64,000 bases of DNA from Mycobacterium sp. 1245111.1 (GTDB taxonomy: Bacteria; Actinomycetota; Actinomycetes; Mycobacteriales; Mycobacteriaceae): the NCBI RefSeq assembly GCF_001673405.1, contig NZ_LZLV01000112.1:310001-374000 (forward strand). Direction: 5' to 3'. The translations under genes were made by a program, and so were the position numbers. Within the stretch, counting starts at the first letter, position 1. Every line of letters starts with the position of its first letter. A model generated the notes under the pieces. That model was given only the letters and a program-made list of their open reading frames with translations, had not been told where the DNA came from and did no database searches. Below are positions 42,272 through 50,813 of this stretch, in pieces.

Positions 42272-43647
42272 TGACCGACGTAGCCAAAGACGTGAATTCC
42301 GAAGCAGTCGAGGAACTTTCACGACCGATGACGATCGGTGTCGAGGCCTACGTCTCCGAGGACTACGCGCGCGCCGAGCGTGACAAGCTGTGGCGCAAGG
42401 TCTGGCAGCAGGTCGGCCGGGTCGAAGAGTTACCCGAGGTGGGCAGCTACTTGACCTACGACATCCTCGACGACTCGATCATCGTCGTGCGTACCGGCGC
42501 GAACGAGTTCCACGCTCACCAGAACGTTTGCATGCACCGCGGACGACGGCTGATCGACACGCCCGAGGGCGCCAAGAATGCCTGTGCCCGAACGCGAAAG
42601 TCGTTCGTGTGCGGGTTCCACGGCTGGACCTACGGCCTGGACGGCGCGTGCACGCACATCCGCGAACGCCAGGACTGGCAGGACACGCTGACGGCCGACA
42701 ACACCCACCTTCGGCCGGTCAGAGTCGAGACCTGGGGTGGCTGGTTGTGGATCAACATGGACCCCGACTGCGAGCCATTGGCCGATTTCCTGTTCCCCGC
42801 CGCCAAGATTCTCGACCCATTCGGTCTGGAGAACATGCGGTACAAGTGGCGCAGGTGGCTGTCCTTCGACTGCAACTGGAAAGTCGCGCTGGAGGCCTTC
42901 AACGAGACCTACCACGTGTTCACCACGCACCCCGAGTTCAACAAGTTCGGTGAATTCAAGGGCTGGGCGAAAGCACAAGGGCGGCACAGCCATATCGGCT
43001 ACGACGCACCCGAGGACATGGAGGCCACCAAGTCCAAGATCCGCCTCGGCACCGGGGCCGACCCGCGGATATCCACCGCGGAGATGCAGGTCTACACGAT
43101 GGAGGAAACCAACGCCACCACCACCCAGACGTTGGTGAACGCGGCCAAGCGACTGGTCGACGAGTTGCCTGAGGGGACACCGGCCGACAAGGTTCTCGAG
43201 CACTGGCTGGCGTCGGCGCGGCGCGACGACGCGGCCCGCGGGGTGGTCTGGCCGACGATTCCCGCCGACATTCTGGGGCAGGCTGGCACCGCCTGGCAGA
43301 TCTTCCCGAACTTTCAAATCGGCCAGGGCTTGACCAGCGCGCTCTGCTACGGCGCTCGGCCGCACCCCAGCTACAACCCGGACAAGTGCATCTTCGAGGT
43401 GTCGGTTTTCGAGCTGTATCCGAAAGGCGAAGAGCCGCAGACCGAATGGGAGTACACCCCGGTTGGCGACCCCAGGTGGAGGTCGGTGCTACCGCAGGAC
43501 TTCTCCAACATGGCGGCCGTCCAGCAAGGCATGAAGTCCCTTGGCTTCCCGGGCACCAGGCCCAATCCGTACCGCGAGCGCAGCACCGTGAACCTGCACT
43601 ACCAGTTGTCGAAATACATGGGAACCGGCGAACCACAGGAGCTTTGA
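42271..43647 (+). CDS. Rieske non-haem iron oxygenase, large (alpha) subunit
   Basis: This 458-residue ring-hydroxylating-type oxygenase has the [2Fe-2S] Rieske ligands C87-x-H89 (CMHRG) and C114-x2-H117 (CGFHGW). The catalytic iron ligands lie in NETYHVFTTH (H215 and H220, with E212 nearby), after NWKVALEAF. Such enzymes use O2 and electrons from a reductase to hydroxylate or demethylate a substrate. No ferredoxin, reductase or beta subunit is encoded in the operon, so electrons must come from elsewhere. The ATG at 42271 follows AAGGAG. Confidence 0.93.
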   Translation: MTDVAKDVNSEAVEELSRPMTIGVEAYVSEDYARAERDKLWRKVWQQVGRVEELPEVGSYLTYDILDDSIIVVRTGANEFHAHQNVCMHRGRRLIDTPEGAKNACARTRKSFVCGFHGWTYGLDGACTHIRERQDWQDTLTADNTHLRPVRVETWGGWLWINMDPDCEPLADFLFPAAKILDPFGLENMRYKWRRWLSFDCNWKVALEAFNETYHVFTTHPEFNKFGEFKGWAKAQGRHSHIGYDAPEDMEATKSKIRLGTGADPRISTAEMQVYTMEETNATTTQTLVNAAKRLVDELPEGTPADKVLEHWLASARRDDAARGVVWPTIPADILGQAGTAWQIFPNFQIGQGLTSALCYGARPHPSYNPDKCIFEVSVFELYPKGEEPQTEWEYTPVGDPRWRSVLPQDFSNMAAVQQGMKSLGFPGTRPNPYRERSTVNLHYQLSKYMGTGEPQEL

Positions 43648-43652
43648 GATAG

Positions 43653-45518
43653 ATGACCCCGTTTGATGGGCGGCCTGACGCCTGCGGGCCCACTGACGTA
43701 CCGCAGGACGTCGACATCGACGCGATGCGGGCCAAGTATGCGCAGGAACGTGCGAAGCGCCTACGCAAGGAGGCCGGTGCGCAGTACCTCGAACTCGACG
43801 GCGACCTGGCCGACCTCTACGAGGTAGACCCGTACACCCCGGCGGCCGACCGCGCACCGATCGACGAAGACATTGAGGTGGCCGTCCTGGGCGGCGGGTT
43901 CGCCGGATTGTTGTCGGGCGCGTATCTGAAAAAAGCTGGCGTGCAAGATGTTCGGATCATCGACATGGCCGGGGACTTCGGCGGCGTGTGGTACTGGAAC
44001 CGCTTTCCGGGCATCCAGTGCGACAACGACGCCTACTGCTACATCCCGATGCTCGAGGAACTCGACTTCCTGCCGAGTAAAAAGTTCGCCGACGGAGCGG
44101 AGATCTTCGCGCACTGCCAGGCCATGGGCAAACACTTCGACCTCTACGACGGCGCCATCTTCTCGACCCAGGTCGAGACCATGCGCTGGGACGAGGGCAG
44201 CAAGCGCTGGCGGCTGAGCACCAACCGCGGCGACGACATCCGGGCGCGGTTCGTGGTGATGGCGCAGGGCTCGTACAACAAGCCGAAGCTGCCCGGCATC
44301 CCCGGTATCAAGGAGTACCTGGACGGTGGCGGCCACGCGTTCCATTCCGCGCGCTGGGACTTCGACTACACCGGCGGCGATGCCAACGGTGGTCTGGACA
44401 GGCTGGGCGACAAGCGGGTCGCACTCGTCGGCACGGGGGCTACCGGCGTTCAGCTGGTGCCACATCTCGGCCGGGACGCCCAGCAGCTCTTCGTGTTTCA
44501 GCGCACTCCGTCATCGGTGGACATGCGGGCCAACACGCCCACCGATCCGGCCTGGGCGGCGACCCTGCAGCCCGGTTGGCAGGAGGAGCGCAAGCGGAAC
44601 TTCCACAACTGGTCACCGTTTGTCGGCGTGGTCTTCGGCGAACCGGATCTGGTGTGTGACTTCTGGACCGAGTTGGGCCGCAACATGAGCGCCCGCATTG
44701 CAGCGAGCCCGGATCCCGCCTCGCTGGGAGTCGAGGAGATCATGGCGATCCGGGAGGAAGAGGACTACAAGATCATGGAGCGGCTGCGGCACCGGGTGGC
44801 CGACCTGGTCAACGACCCCGACACCGCCGAGGCGCTCAAGCCGTACTACCGCTTCATGTGCAAACGCCCGTGTTCTAGCGAGACGTACCTGCCGACGTTC
44901 AATCTGCCCAATGTGACGTTGGTGGACGTGTCGGAATCCAAGGGCGTGGAACGCCTGACGGATAAGGGCATCGTCGCCAACGGCGTTGAATACGAAGTAG
45001 ATTGCGTCGTATTCGCCAGTGGATTTGAGATCTCCACCGAGATCAGTCGGCGCTTTGCGGTCGACGTCATCGAGGGTCGCGACGGGCTGTCGCTGTTCGA
45101 CTACTGGCACGACCGGTACCAGACGTTGCATGGCATGACCACCCGCGGATTCCCCAACCAGTTCTTCACAGGCTTCATTCAGGGCGGCGTCTCGGCCAAC
45201 ACCACTGCGATGTTCGAGCAACAGGCCGAGCACATCGCCTACATCATCGCCGAAGCGCAGAAACGCGGTGCGACAACCGTTGAACCCAGTCAGGAGGGCC
45301 AAGACGGCTGGGTCAGGACGGTCGCCGAACTCGCGATCGATAACTCGGCGTTTGAGATGTCCTGCACTCCGGGCTATTACAACAACGAAGGTGCGGGTGG
45401 CGCCAAGGACAATGGTGCGTTCCTCGGTGATTTCTACTCGCCGGGCTTTTACGCGTTCGGTGACCTGATCGCCGAGTGGCGCGCCAAGGGCGACTTGGAA
45501 GGTCTCGAACTGTCGTGA
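43653..45518 (+). CDS. Flavin monooxygenase, Baeyer-Villiger type
   Basis: This 621-residue FAD/NADPH monooxygenase has an N-terminal extension of about 70 residues before the first dinucleotide motif (LGGGFAGL, near 80). A WYWNRFPGIQCDNDAY segment typical of Baeyer-Villiger enzymes follows, then a near match to their fingerprint (GxxxHSARW, lacking the initial Phe) and a second dinucleotide motif VALVGTGATGVQLVP. It would insert oxygen next to a ketone to give an ester or lactone. The ATG at 43653 is six bases after the Rieske stop. Its C-terminus overlaps the next SDR start. Confidence 0.88.
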   Translation: MTPFDGRPDACGPTDVPQDVDIDAMRAKYAQERAKRLRKEAGAQYLELDGDLADLYEVDPYTPAADRAPIDEDIEVAVLGGGFAGLLSGAYLKKAGVQDVRIIDMAGDFGGVWYWNRFPGIQCDNDAYCYIPMLEELDFLPSKKFADGAEIFAHCQAMGKHFDLYDGAIFSTQVETMRWDEGSKRWRLSTNRGDDIRARFVVMAQGSYNKPKLPGIPGIKEYLDGGGHAFHSARWDFDYTGGDANGGLDRLGDKRVALVGTGATGVQLVPHLGRDAQQLFVFQRTPSSVDMRANTPTDPAWAATLQPGWQEERKRNFHNWSPFVGVVFGEPDLVCDFWTELGRNMSARIAASPDPASLGVEEIMAIREEEDYKIMERLRHRVADLVNDPDTAEALKPYYRFMCKRPCSSETYLPTFNLPNVTLVDVSESKGVERLTDKGIVANGVEYEVDCVVFASGFEISTEISRRFAVDVIEGRDGLSLFDYWHDRYQTLHGMTTRGFPNQFFTGFIQGGVSANTTAMFEQQAEHIAYIIAEAQKRGATTVEPSQEGQDGWVRTVAELAIDNSAFEMSCTPGYYNNEGAGGAKDNGAFLGDFYSPGFYAFGDLIAEWRAKGDLEGLELS

Positions 45519-46426
45519 GCGAGTTGCGGTTCGACGACCGCGTAGCCGTCGTCACCGGCGCCGGCCGCGGGCTGGGGTGCGCCTACGCGCGGCTGCTCGC
45601 CGAGCGCGGGGCAAAGGTCGTCGTTAACGACCATGGCGGCAGCCTGGCCGGCGACGGGGTGGACGCCGCACCCGCCCAGCAGGTGGTCAAGGACATCCGG
45701 GCGGGCGGCGGCGAGGCCATCGCGTGCACCGAGTCGGTGGCCACCACTGACGGCGCCGCCGCGATCATCGGGACGGCGCTGGACCACTACGGCCGCATCG
45801 ACGTCTTGATCCACAACGCCGGCAACGTGCGCCGCGGCTCGCTCAAGGAGATGACCTACGAGGACTTCGACGCGGTGCTCGACGTACACCTGCGGGGGGC
45901 ATTCAACGTTGTGCGGCAGGCATTCCCGCACATGTGCGAGGCGGGCTACGGCCGCATCGTGCTGACGTCGTCGATCGGCGGGCTGTACGGCAACCACAAC
46001 GTCGCCAACTACGCCGCGGCCAAGGCCGGCGTGATCGGACTGGCCAACGTCGCGGCGCTGGAGGGCGCCCCCGACGGCGTGACGTGCAACGTGATCGTGC
46101 CCGCGGCGGTGACCAGGATGGCCGCCGGCATCGACACCTCGGACTACCCGCCGATGGGGCCGGATCTCGTTGCGCCCGTGGTGGGCTGGCTGGCACACGA
46201 ATCGTGTTCGGTGACCGGCGAGCTGTACGTCGCGCTAGCGGGCCGGGTGGCCCGGGCGGTCATCGCCGAAAGCCGCGGCGTGTACCGGCCGTCGTGGACG
46301 CTCGAGGACATCGCCGAGCAGCTCGACGAGATCCGGAACATCGAGGCGCCCTTGATCTTTCCCGTCGTGCCCGACGGCCACAACGCGCACATCCGGTACA
46401 GCTTCGAATTGGCGCACCATGGCTAG
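45515..46426 (+). CDS. Short-chain dehydrogenase similar to multifunctional enzyme type 2 / 17beta-HSD4
   Basis: This 303-residue SDR has TGAGRGLGCAYA, the VVVNDHGGSLAGDG segment and NAGNVRRGS, with the serine in LTSSIGG and YAAAK. This is the pattern of the (3R)-hydroxyacyl-CoA dehydrogenase part of peroxisomal multifunctional protein 2. It therefore probably works on a hydroxyacyl-CoA. Start GTG 45515 overlaps the monooxygenase stop. A C-terminal extension of about 60 residues (SWTLEDIAEQLDEIRNIEAP) follows the usual SDR core. Confidence 0.87.
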   Translation: MSELRFDDRVAVVTGAGRGLGCAYARLLAERGAKVVVNDHGGSLAGDGVDAAPAQQVVKDIRAGGGEAIACTESVATTDGAAAIIGTALDHYGRIDVLIHNAGNVRRGSLKEMTYEDFDAVLDVHLRGAFNVVRQAFPHMCEAGYGRIVLTSSIGGLYGNHNVANYAAAKAGVIGLANVAALEGAPDGVTCNVIVPAAVTRMAAGIDTSDYPPMGPDLVAPVVGWLAHESCSVTGELYVALAGRVARAVIAESRGVYRPSWTLEDIAEQLDEIRNIEAPLIFPVVPDGHNAHIRYSFELAHHG

Positions 46427-47639
46427 CCCGACCGGCCCGCTGGCCGGCGTGCGCGTGGTCGATCTGACCGCGATGGTGATGGGGCCGTACTGCACGCAGA
46501 TCATGGCCGACATGGGCGCCGACGTCATCAAAGTCGAGCCCCCGCAAGGGGATAACACCCGCTACATCTCGGTGGGCCCGGCACCGGGCATGAGCGGAGT
46601 ATTCGTCAACGTCAACCGCGGCAAGCGCAGCGTCGTGCTGGACCTGCAGACTGACGCCGGATCTGCCGCGCTGCGGGCCTTGATCGAAACCGCCGACGTA
46701 TTCATCCACTCGATGCGCGCGAAGGCAATCACCAAGCTCGGCTTCGGTTATGACGACGTCGCAGCGATCAATCCGTCGGTCGTCTACACGAATTGCTACG
46801 GATACGGCCGGCGGGGTCCGGACCGCGACCGTCCCGCCTATGACGACACGATCCAGGCCGAGTGCGGTCTGCCGGCGGTGCAAGAGCAATTGACCGGTCA
46901 GGCGGACTTCGTCGGCACCATCATGGCCGACAAGGTCGGCGGCCTGACCGCGCTCTACGCGACGATGATGGCGCTGTTTCATCGCGAGCGCACTGGGGAG
47001 GGGCAAGAGGTCGAGGTCGCGATGTTCGAGACCATGGCCTCGTTCATTCTCGTCGAGCACGCCAACGGTGCCCTGTTCGATCCACCGCTTGGACCCGCCG
47101 TGTATCCGCGTACCGTGGCGCCCAACCGACGTCCGTATCGCACTAGCGACGGCCATATCGCCGCACTGATCTACAACGACAAGCACTGGAACGCGTTTAT
47201 GAAAGCCGTGCAGCCGCCGTGGTTCAGCGAGCGGTATGCAACGCTCGAACAGCGGGCCCGCGAGATCGACACGGTCTACGGCCTGGTGGCCGAGACGATG
47301 AAGGAGCGGTCCACCGCCGAATGGCTGGCGCTGCTAGGCGAACTCGAGATACCCGCCGCGCCACTGAACACCCCCGGCGCACTGTTCAACGATCCGCATC
47401 TGAACGCCGTCGGCATGTTCGAGACGGTCGAGACCCCGCACGGACCCGTGCGCTTCCCCGGCGTGCCCACGTGGTTCTCGCGGACGCCGGGTCGCGTGGC
47501 AGGGCCGGCGCCGGAACTCGGCGCCGACACCACAGAAGTGCTCGCCGAAATCGACGCGAGCAGTCCCAAAGTCGCACGAAATAGCCTGCCAGAGCACAAT
47601 TTTGCGTCTGCTCGCGAGAAGAAAGAACCTCAACAATGA
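46419..47639 (+). CDS. Class III (CaiB/BaiF) CoA-transferase
   Basis: This 406-residue protein of the formyl-CoA transferase family has RVVDLTAMVMGPYCTQIMADMGADVIKVE at the N-terminus, NRGKRSVVLDL and YDDTIQAECGL. The catalytic aspartate is D171, in GTIMADKVGG. The enzyme moves CoA between acids, or racemises alpha-methylacyl-CoA in related members. The start overlaps the SDR stop, and the stop overlaps the ThDP enzyme start. Its place next to a ThDP enzyme recalls the frc-oxc pair of oxalate metabolism, but the neighbours differ. A scrap resembling its residues 206-222 appears after the operon at 51991. Confidence 0.9.
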   Translation: MASPTGPLAGVRVVDLTAMVMGPYCTQIMADMGADVIKVEPPQGDNTRYISVGPAPGMSGVFVNVNRGKRSVVLDLQTDAGSAALRALIETADVFIHSMRAKAITKLGFGYDDVAAINPSVVYTNCYGYGRRGPDRDRPAYDDTIQAECGLPAVQEQLTGQADFVGTIMADKVGGLTALYATMMALFHRERTGEGQEVEVAMFETMASFILVEHANGALFDPPLGPAVYPRTVAPNRRPYRTSDGHIAALIYNDKHWNAFMKAVQPPWFSERYATLEQRAREIDTVYGLVAETMKERSTAEWLALLGELEIPAAPLNTPGALFNDPHLNAVGMFETVETPHGPVRFPGVPTWFSRTPGRVAGPAPELGADTTEVLAEIDASSPKVARNSLPEHNFASAREKKEPQQ

Positions 47640-49348
47640 CTGTGCCCGTCTACAAGCGTATTCTCGACCTGTTTGAGGTCGAGGGCGTCAATACTCTGTT
47701 CGGCATCCCGGACCCCAACTTCGTGCACATGTTTGCCGAGGCCGATGCTCGTGGGTGGTCGGTGGTCGCTCCCCATCACGAGCTCAGCGCGGGGTTCATG
47801 GCCGAGGCGGCATCGCGCATGACGGGTAGGCCCGGTCTGTGCATCGGCACGCTCGGGCCGGGGATGGCGAACATCGCGGGCGCGATCCAGTGCGCGAAAG
47901 TGGAGAACTCGCCAGTGATCTTTCTCGGCGGCCAGCGGGCCCGCATCACCGAACGCCGGGTGCGGCGCGGTCGCATCCAATTCGTCCGGCAGGAACCGCT
48001 GTTCGCGGCATCGGTGAAGTACAGCGCCTCGATCGAGTACGCCGACCAGACCGACGAAATCATCCACGAAGCGATCCGCCAGGCCATGTCCGGCACGCCC
48101 GGTCCGGTCTACGTCGAGTACCCATCCCATGTGATTCTCGAAGAGCTCGACGTTCCGGATCCCTTGCCGTCCAACAGGTATCGGCTGGTGAACCAAGGAG
48201 CTGGCGCGCCTGAAGTCGCCGAGGCCGTGAAACTGATTCGCGAAGCGAAGAGCCCGATTCTGTTGGTGGGCCACGGCGTACACACGTCGCGCACCGGACC
48301 TGCGGTGAAGGAGCTCGCCGACTTGATGGCCTGCCCGGTCATCCAGACCTCCGGGGGTACGTCGTACATCCCGGGTCTGCAGGAGCGAACCTTCCCCTAC
48401 CTGTTCTCCCCGGCGGCCAACGAGGCAGTCGAGGAATCCGACCTGTGTGTAGCGCTGGGAACCGAACTCGGAGAGCCCATGCACTACGGCCGGACCCAGC
48501 ATTGGGCCGGCAACGATGCGAACCGCAAATGGGTGTACGTCGAGCAGGATCCGGCCGCGATCGGCGTCAACCGACAATTCGACGTGCCGCTGGTGGGCGA
48601 TCTGCGCGGTGTCGTGCCGCAACTCGTCGACGCGCTGCGGGATACGCCGCGCACGCGAGCGGCCAATCTCGAGAAGTTGGTCAACGCCGACGCCGAGGAA
48701 CTCGCGCAGCTCGCCGTCAGTGCGCCGTCGGGACGTTCGCCGGTTCACCCGGCGCGCTACGTCGTTGAGGCCACCAAGGCGTTCAACGAGCTCGAGGACG
48801 GCATCTTGGTCCGGGACGGCGGCGCGACCGTTATCTTCCAGTGGACGTACTCACAGTCCAAGCCGCGGGATGTCATCTGGAACCAGAACTTCGGCCACCT
48901 CGGCACCGGGCTGCCGTACGCGGTCGGAGCATCGGTCGCCGAGGGCGGCAAGCGGCCGGTGATGCTGCTGACCAGTGACTCAGCATTTCTCTTCCATATC
49001 GCCGAATTGGAAACCGCGGCGCGACTGCAGCTTCCGCTGGTATGCGTAGTCGGTGTCGACCATCAGTGGGGTCTCGAAGTAGGCGTCTACAAGCGCACGT
49101 TCGAGCAGCCGTCACCACAGCCCGGCGTGCATTGGAGCAAGGACGTCCGGATGGACAAGGTCGCGGAGGGCTTCGGGTGTCACGGCGAGTACGTAGAAAA
49201 GGACGACGAGATCGGACCGGCCATCGCCCGGGCTTACGCCAGCGGCAAAGTCGGTGTGGTGCACGTCTGCATCGACCCGAAGGCCAATTCCGAAGAGATG
49301 CCCAAATACGACCGATTCCGCACCTGGTATGCCGAAGGCACCCAGTAA
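47636..49348 (+). CDS. Thiamine diphosphate-dependent enzyme (acetolactate synthase/benzoylformate decarboxylase superfamily)
   Basis: This 570-residue three-domain protein has the activating glutamate E49 (HHELSAGFMAEA) and GLCIGTLGPGMAN. The central domain begins about residue 200, and the C-terminal diphosphate domain carries an altered metal motif: S447-D448-S449 replaces Gly-Asp-Gly, and D475 replaces the usual second Asn. D448 and D475 could still hold Mg2+. It would cleave or form a C-C bond next to a carbonyl, for example as a 2-hydroxyacyl-CoA lyase or 2-oxoacid decarboxylase. The ATG at 47636 overlaps the CoA-transferase stop. Confidence 0.85.
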   Translation: MTVPVYKRILDLFEVEGVNTLFGIPDPNFVHMFAEADARGWSVVAPHHELSAGFMAEAASRMTGRPGLCIGTLGPGMANIAGAIQCAKVENSPVIFLGGQRARITERRVRRGRIQFVRQEPLFAASVKYSASIEYADQTDEIIHEAIRQAMSGTPGPVYVEYPSHVILEELDVPDPLPSNRYRLVNQGAGAPEVAEAVKLIREAKSPILLVGHGVHTSRTGPAVKELADLMACPVIQTSGGTSYIPGLQERTFPYLFSPAANEAVEESDLCVALGTELGEPMHYGRTQHWAGNDANRKWVYVEQDPAAIGVNRQFDVPLVGDLRGVVPQLVDALRDTPRTRAANLEKLVNADAEELAQLAVSAPSGRSPVHPARYVVEATKAFNELEDGILVRDGGATVIFQWTYSQSKPRDVIWNQNFGHLGTGLPYAVGASVAEGGKRPVMLLTSDSAFLFHIAELETAARLQLPLVCVVGVDHQWGLEVGVYKRTFEQPSPQPGVHWSKDVRMDKVAEGFGCHGEYVEKDDEIGPAIARAYASGKVGVVHVCIDPKANSEEMPKYDRFRTWYAEGTQ

Positions 49349-49376
49349 GCGCTGCGAGTAAGGAAGAGTGCAAGCC

Positions 49377-50813
49377 ATGCGCGAATACTTGAAGTTCTAC
49401 ATCGACGGACAATGGGTCGACCCGTTGCGGCCCAATCCGTTCGACGTGGAAAACCCGGCGACCGAGCAGATATCCGGGAAGATCTCGCTGGGCTCCGCGG
49501 CCGACGTCGACCTGGCGGTCAACGCCGCCCGGCGGGCATTCAGCGGCTGGTCGCAGACAACGCGCGAACAGCGACTGGATCTGTTGCAGGCCATCCTCGC
49601 CGAGTATCAGAAGCGCTCGGACGACCTCGCCGAGGCGGTCACCGCGGAAATCGGTGCGCCCGCGTCGCTGGCAGCGGGGCCGCAGGTCTTCCTCGGGATC
49701 GGGCACCTGCACACGGCCATCGATGCGCTGAAGAACTTCGCGTTCGAGGAACAACGCGGGGACAGCCTGATTGCCAAGGAGCCGATCGGCGTTTGCGGGC
49801 TGATCACTCCCTGGAACTGGCCGATCAACCAGGTCGCGGTGAAGGTCTACCCGGCGTTGGCCACCGGCTGCACCGTCGTGCTCAAACCCTCTGAGGTGGC
49901 ACCGTTTTCGCCGTACATCTTCGCGGAGATCCTGGACGCTGCGGGCGTGCCGCCCGGGGTCTTCAATCTGGTCAACGGCGACGGCCCGGGCGTCGGCGTG
50001 GCGCTGGCGAGCCACCCCGATGTCGACCTGGTGTCGTTCACTGGCTCGACGCGTGCCGGTGTCGAGGTGGCCAAGCTCGCTGCGCCGACAGTAAAAAGGG
50101 TGACCCAGGAGCTCGGCGGCAAGAGCCCCAACATCGTCCTCGACGACAGTGGCTTTGCCGATGCTGTCAGCGCCGGCGTGACCAACATGATGCCGAACTC
50201 TGGGCAGAGCTGCAACGCACCGACGCGCATGCTGGTCCCGAAATCTCGTATGGACGAGGCTATTTCGATCGCGCGGAAGGCGGCCGAACAGGTCACGGTG
50301 GGCCGCCCCGATGCCGGTACGACGATCGGGCCGGTGGCCTCGAGGGCGCAGTTCGAGAAGGTCCAGCGCTTGATTCAGAGGGGCGTCGACGAGGGCGCGA
50401 CGCTGGTGATCGGAGGTCCGGGCCGGCCGCCGGGTCTGGAAACGGGCTACTACGTCAAACCGACCGTCTTCGCCGATGTCACCAATGACATGACGATCGC
50501 GCGTGAAGAAATCTTCGGGCCGGTGCTGTGCATTCTCGGCTACGACGACATCGACCACGCCATCGAGATCGCCAACGACACCGAGTACGGCCTCGCCGGC
50601 TTCGTCTCCGGAGCCGACCTCGACACCGCTCGCCGGGTTGCCCGCAGAATTCGCGCGGGCTGGGTCACGATCAACCACGCATTCGACATGAACGCGCCCT
50701 TCGGCGGCTACAAGCGCAGCGGCAACGGCCGGGAGTGGAGCGAGTTCGGGTTCCACGAATATCTGGAAGTGAAAAGCCTTTTGGGCTACGCACCAGGCGC
50801 TGCGGCGCAATGA
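49377..50813 (+). CDS. NAD(P)+-dependent aldehyde dehydrogenase
   Basis: This 478-residue enzyme of the ALDH superfamily has the nucleotide segment ITPWNWPINQVAVK, LKPSEVAPFS, FTGSTRAG and the general base in ELGGKSPN. The catalytic cysteine C279 is in NSGQSCNAPTR, with EEIFGPVL towards the end. It oxidises an aldehyde to an acid. The ATG at 49377 is ten bases after AAGGAAG; a GTG at 49368 is too close to that site. It is 28 bases after the ThDP gene, and its stop overlaps the ADH start, so it fits as the step after aldehyde release. Confidence 0.93.
   Translation: MREYLKFYIDGQWVDPLRPNPFDVENPATEQISGKISLGSAADVDLAVNAARRAFSGWSQTTREQRLDLLQAILAEYQKRSDDLAEAVTAEIGAPASLAAGPQVFLGIGHLHTAIDALKNFAFEEQRGDSLIAKEPIGVCGLITPWNWPINQVAVKVYPALATGCTVVLKPSEVAPFSPYIFAEILDAAGVPPGVFNLVNGDGPGVGVALASHPDVDLVSFTGSTRAGVEVAKLAAPTVKRVTQELGGKSPNIVLDDSGFADAVSAGVTNMMPNSGQSCNAPTRMLVPKSRMDEAISIARKAAEQVTVGRPDAGTTIGPVASRAQFEKVQRLIQRGVDEGATLVIGGPGRPPGLETGYYVKPTVFADVTNDMTIAREEIFGPVLCILGYDDIDHAIEIANDTEYGLAGFVSGADLDTARRVARRIRAGWVTINHAFDMNAPFGGYKRSGNGREWSEFGFHEYLEVKSLLGYAPGAAAQ

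Noticed and set aside
46419..49348. Reading the CoA-transferase and ThDP enzyme as an oxalate pair (frc-oxc)
   Set aside because: The ThDP protein lacks the GDG motif and the neighbours are oxygenases and dehydrogenases, so oxalate metabolism is not supported.
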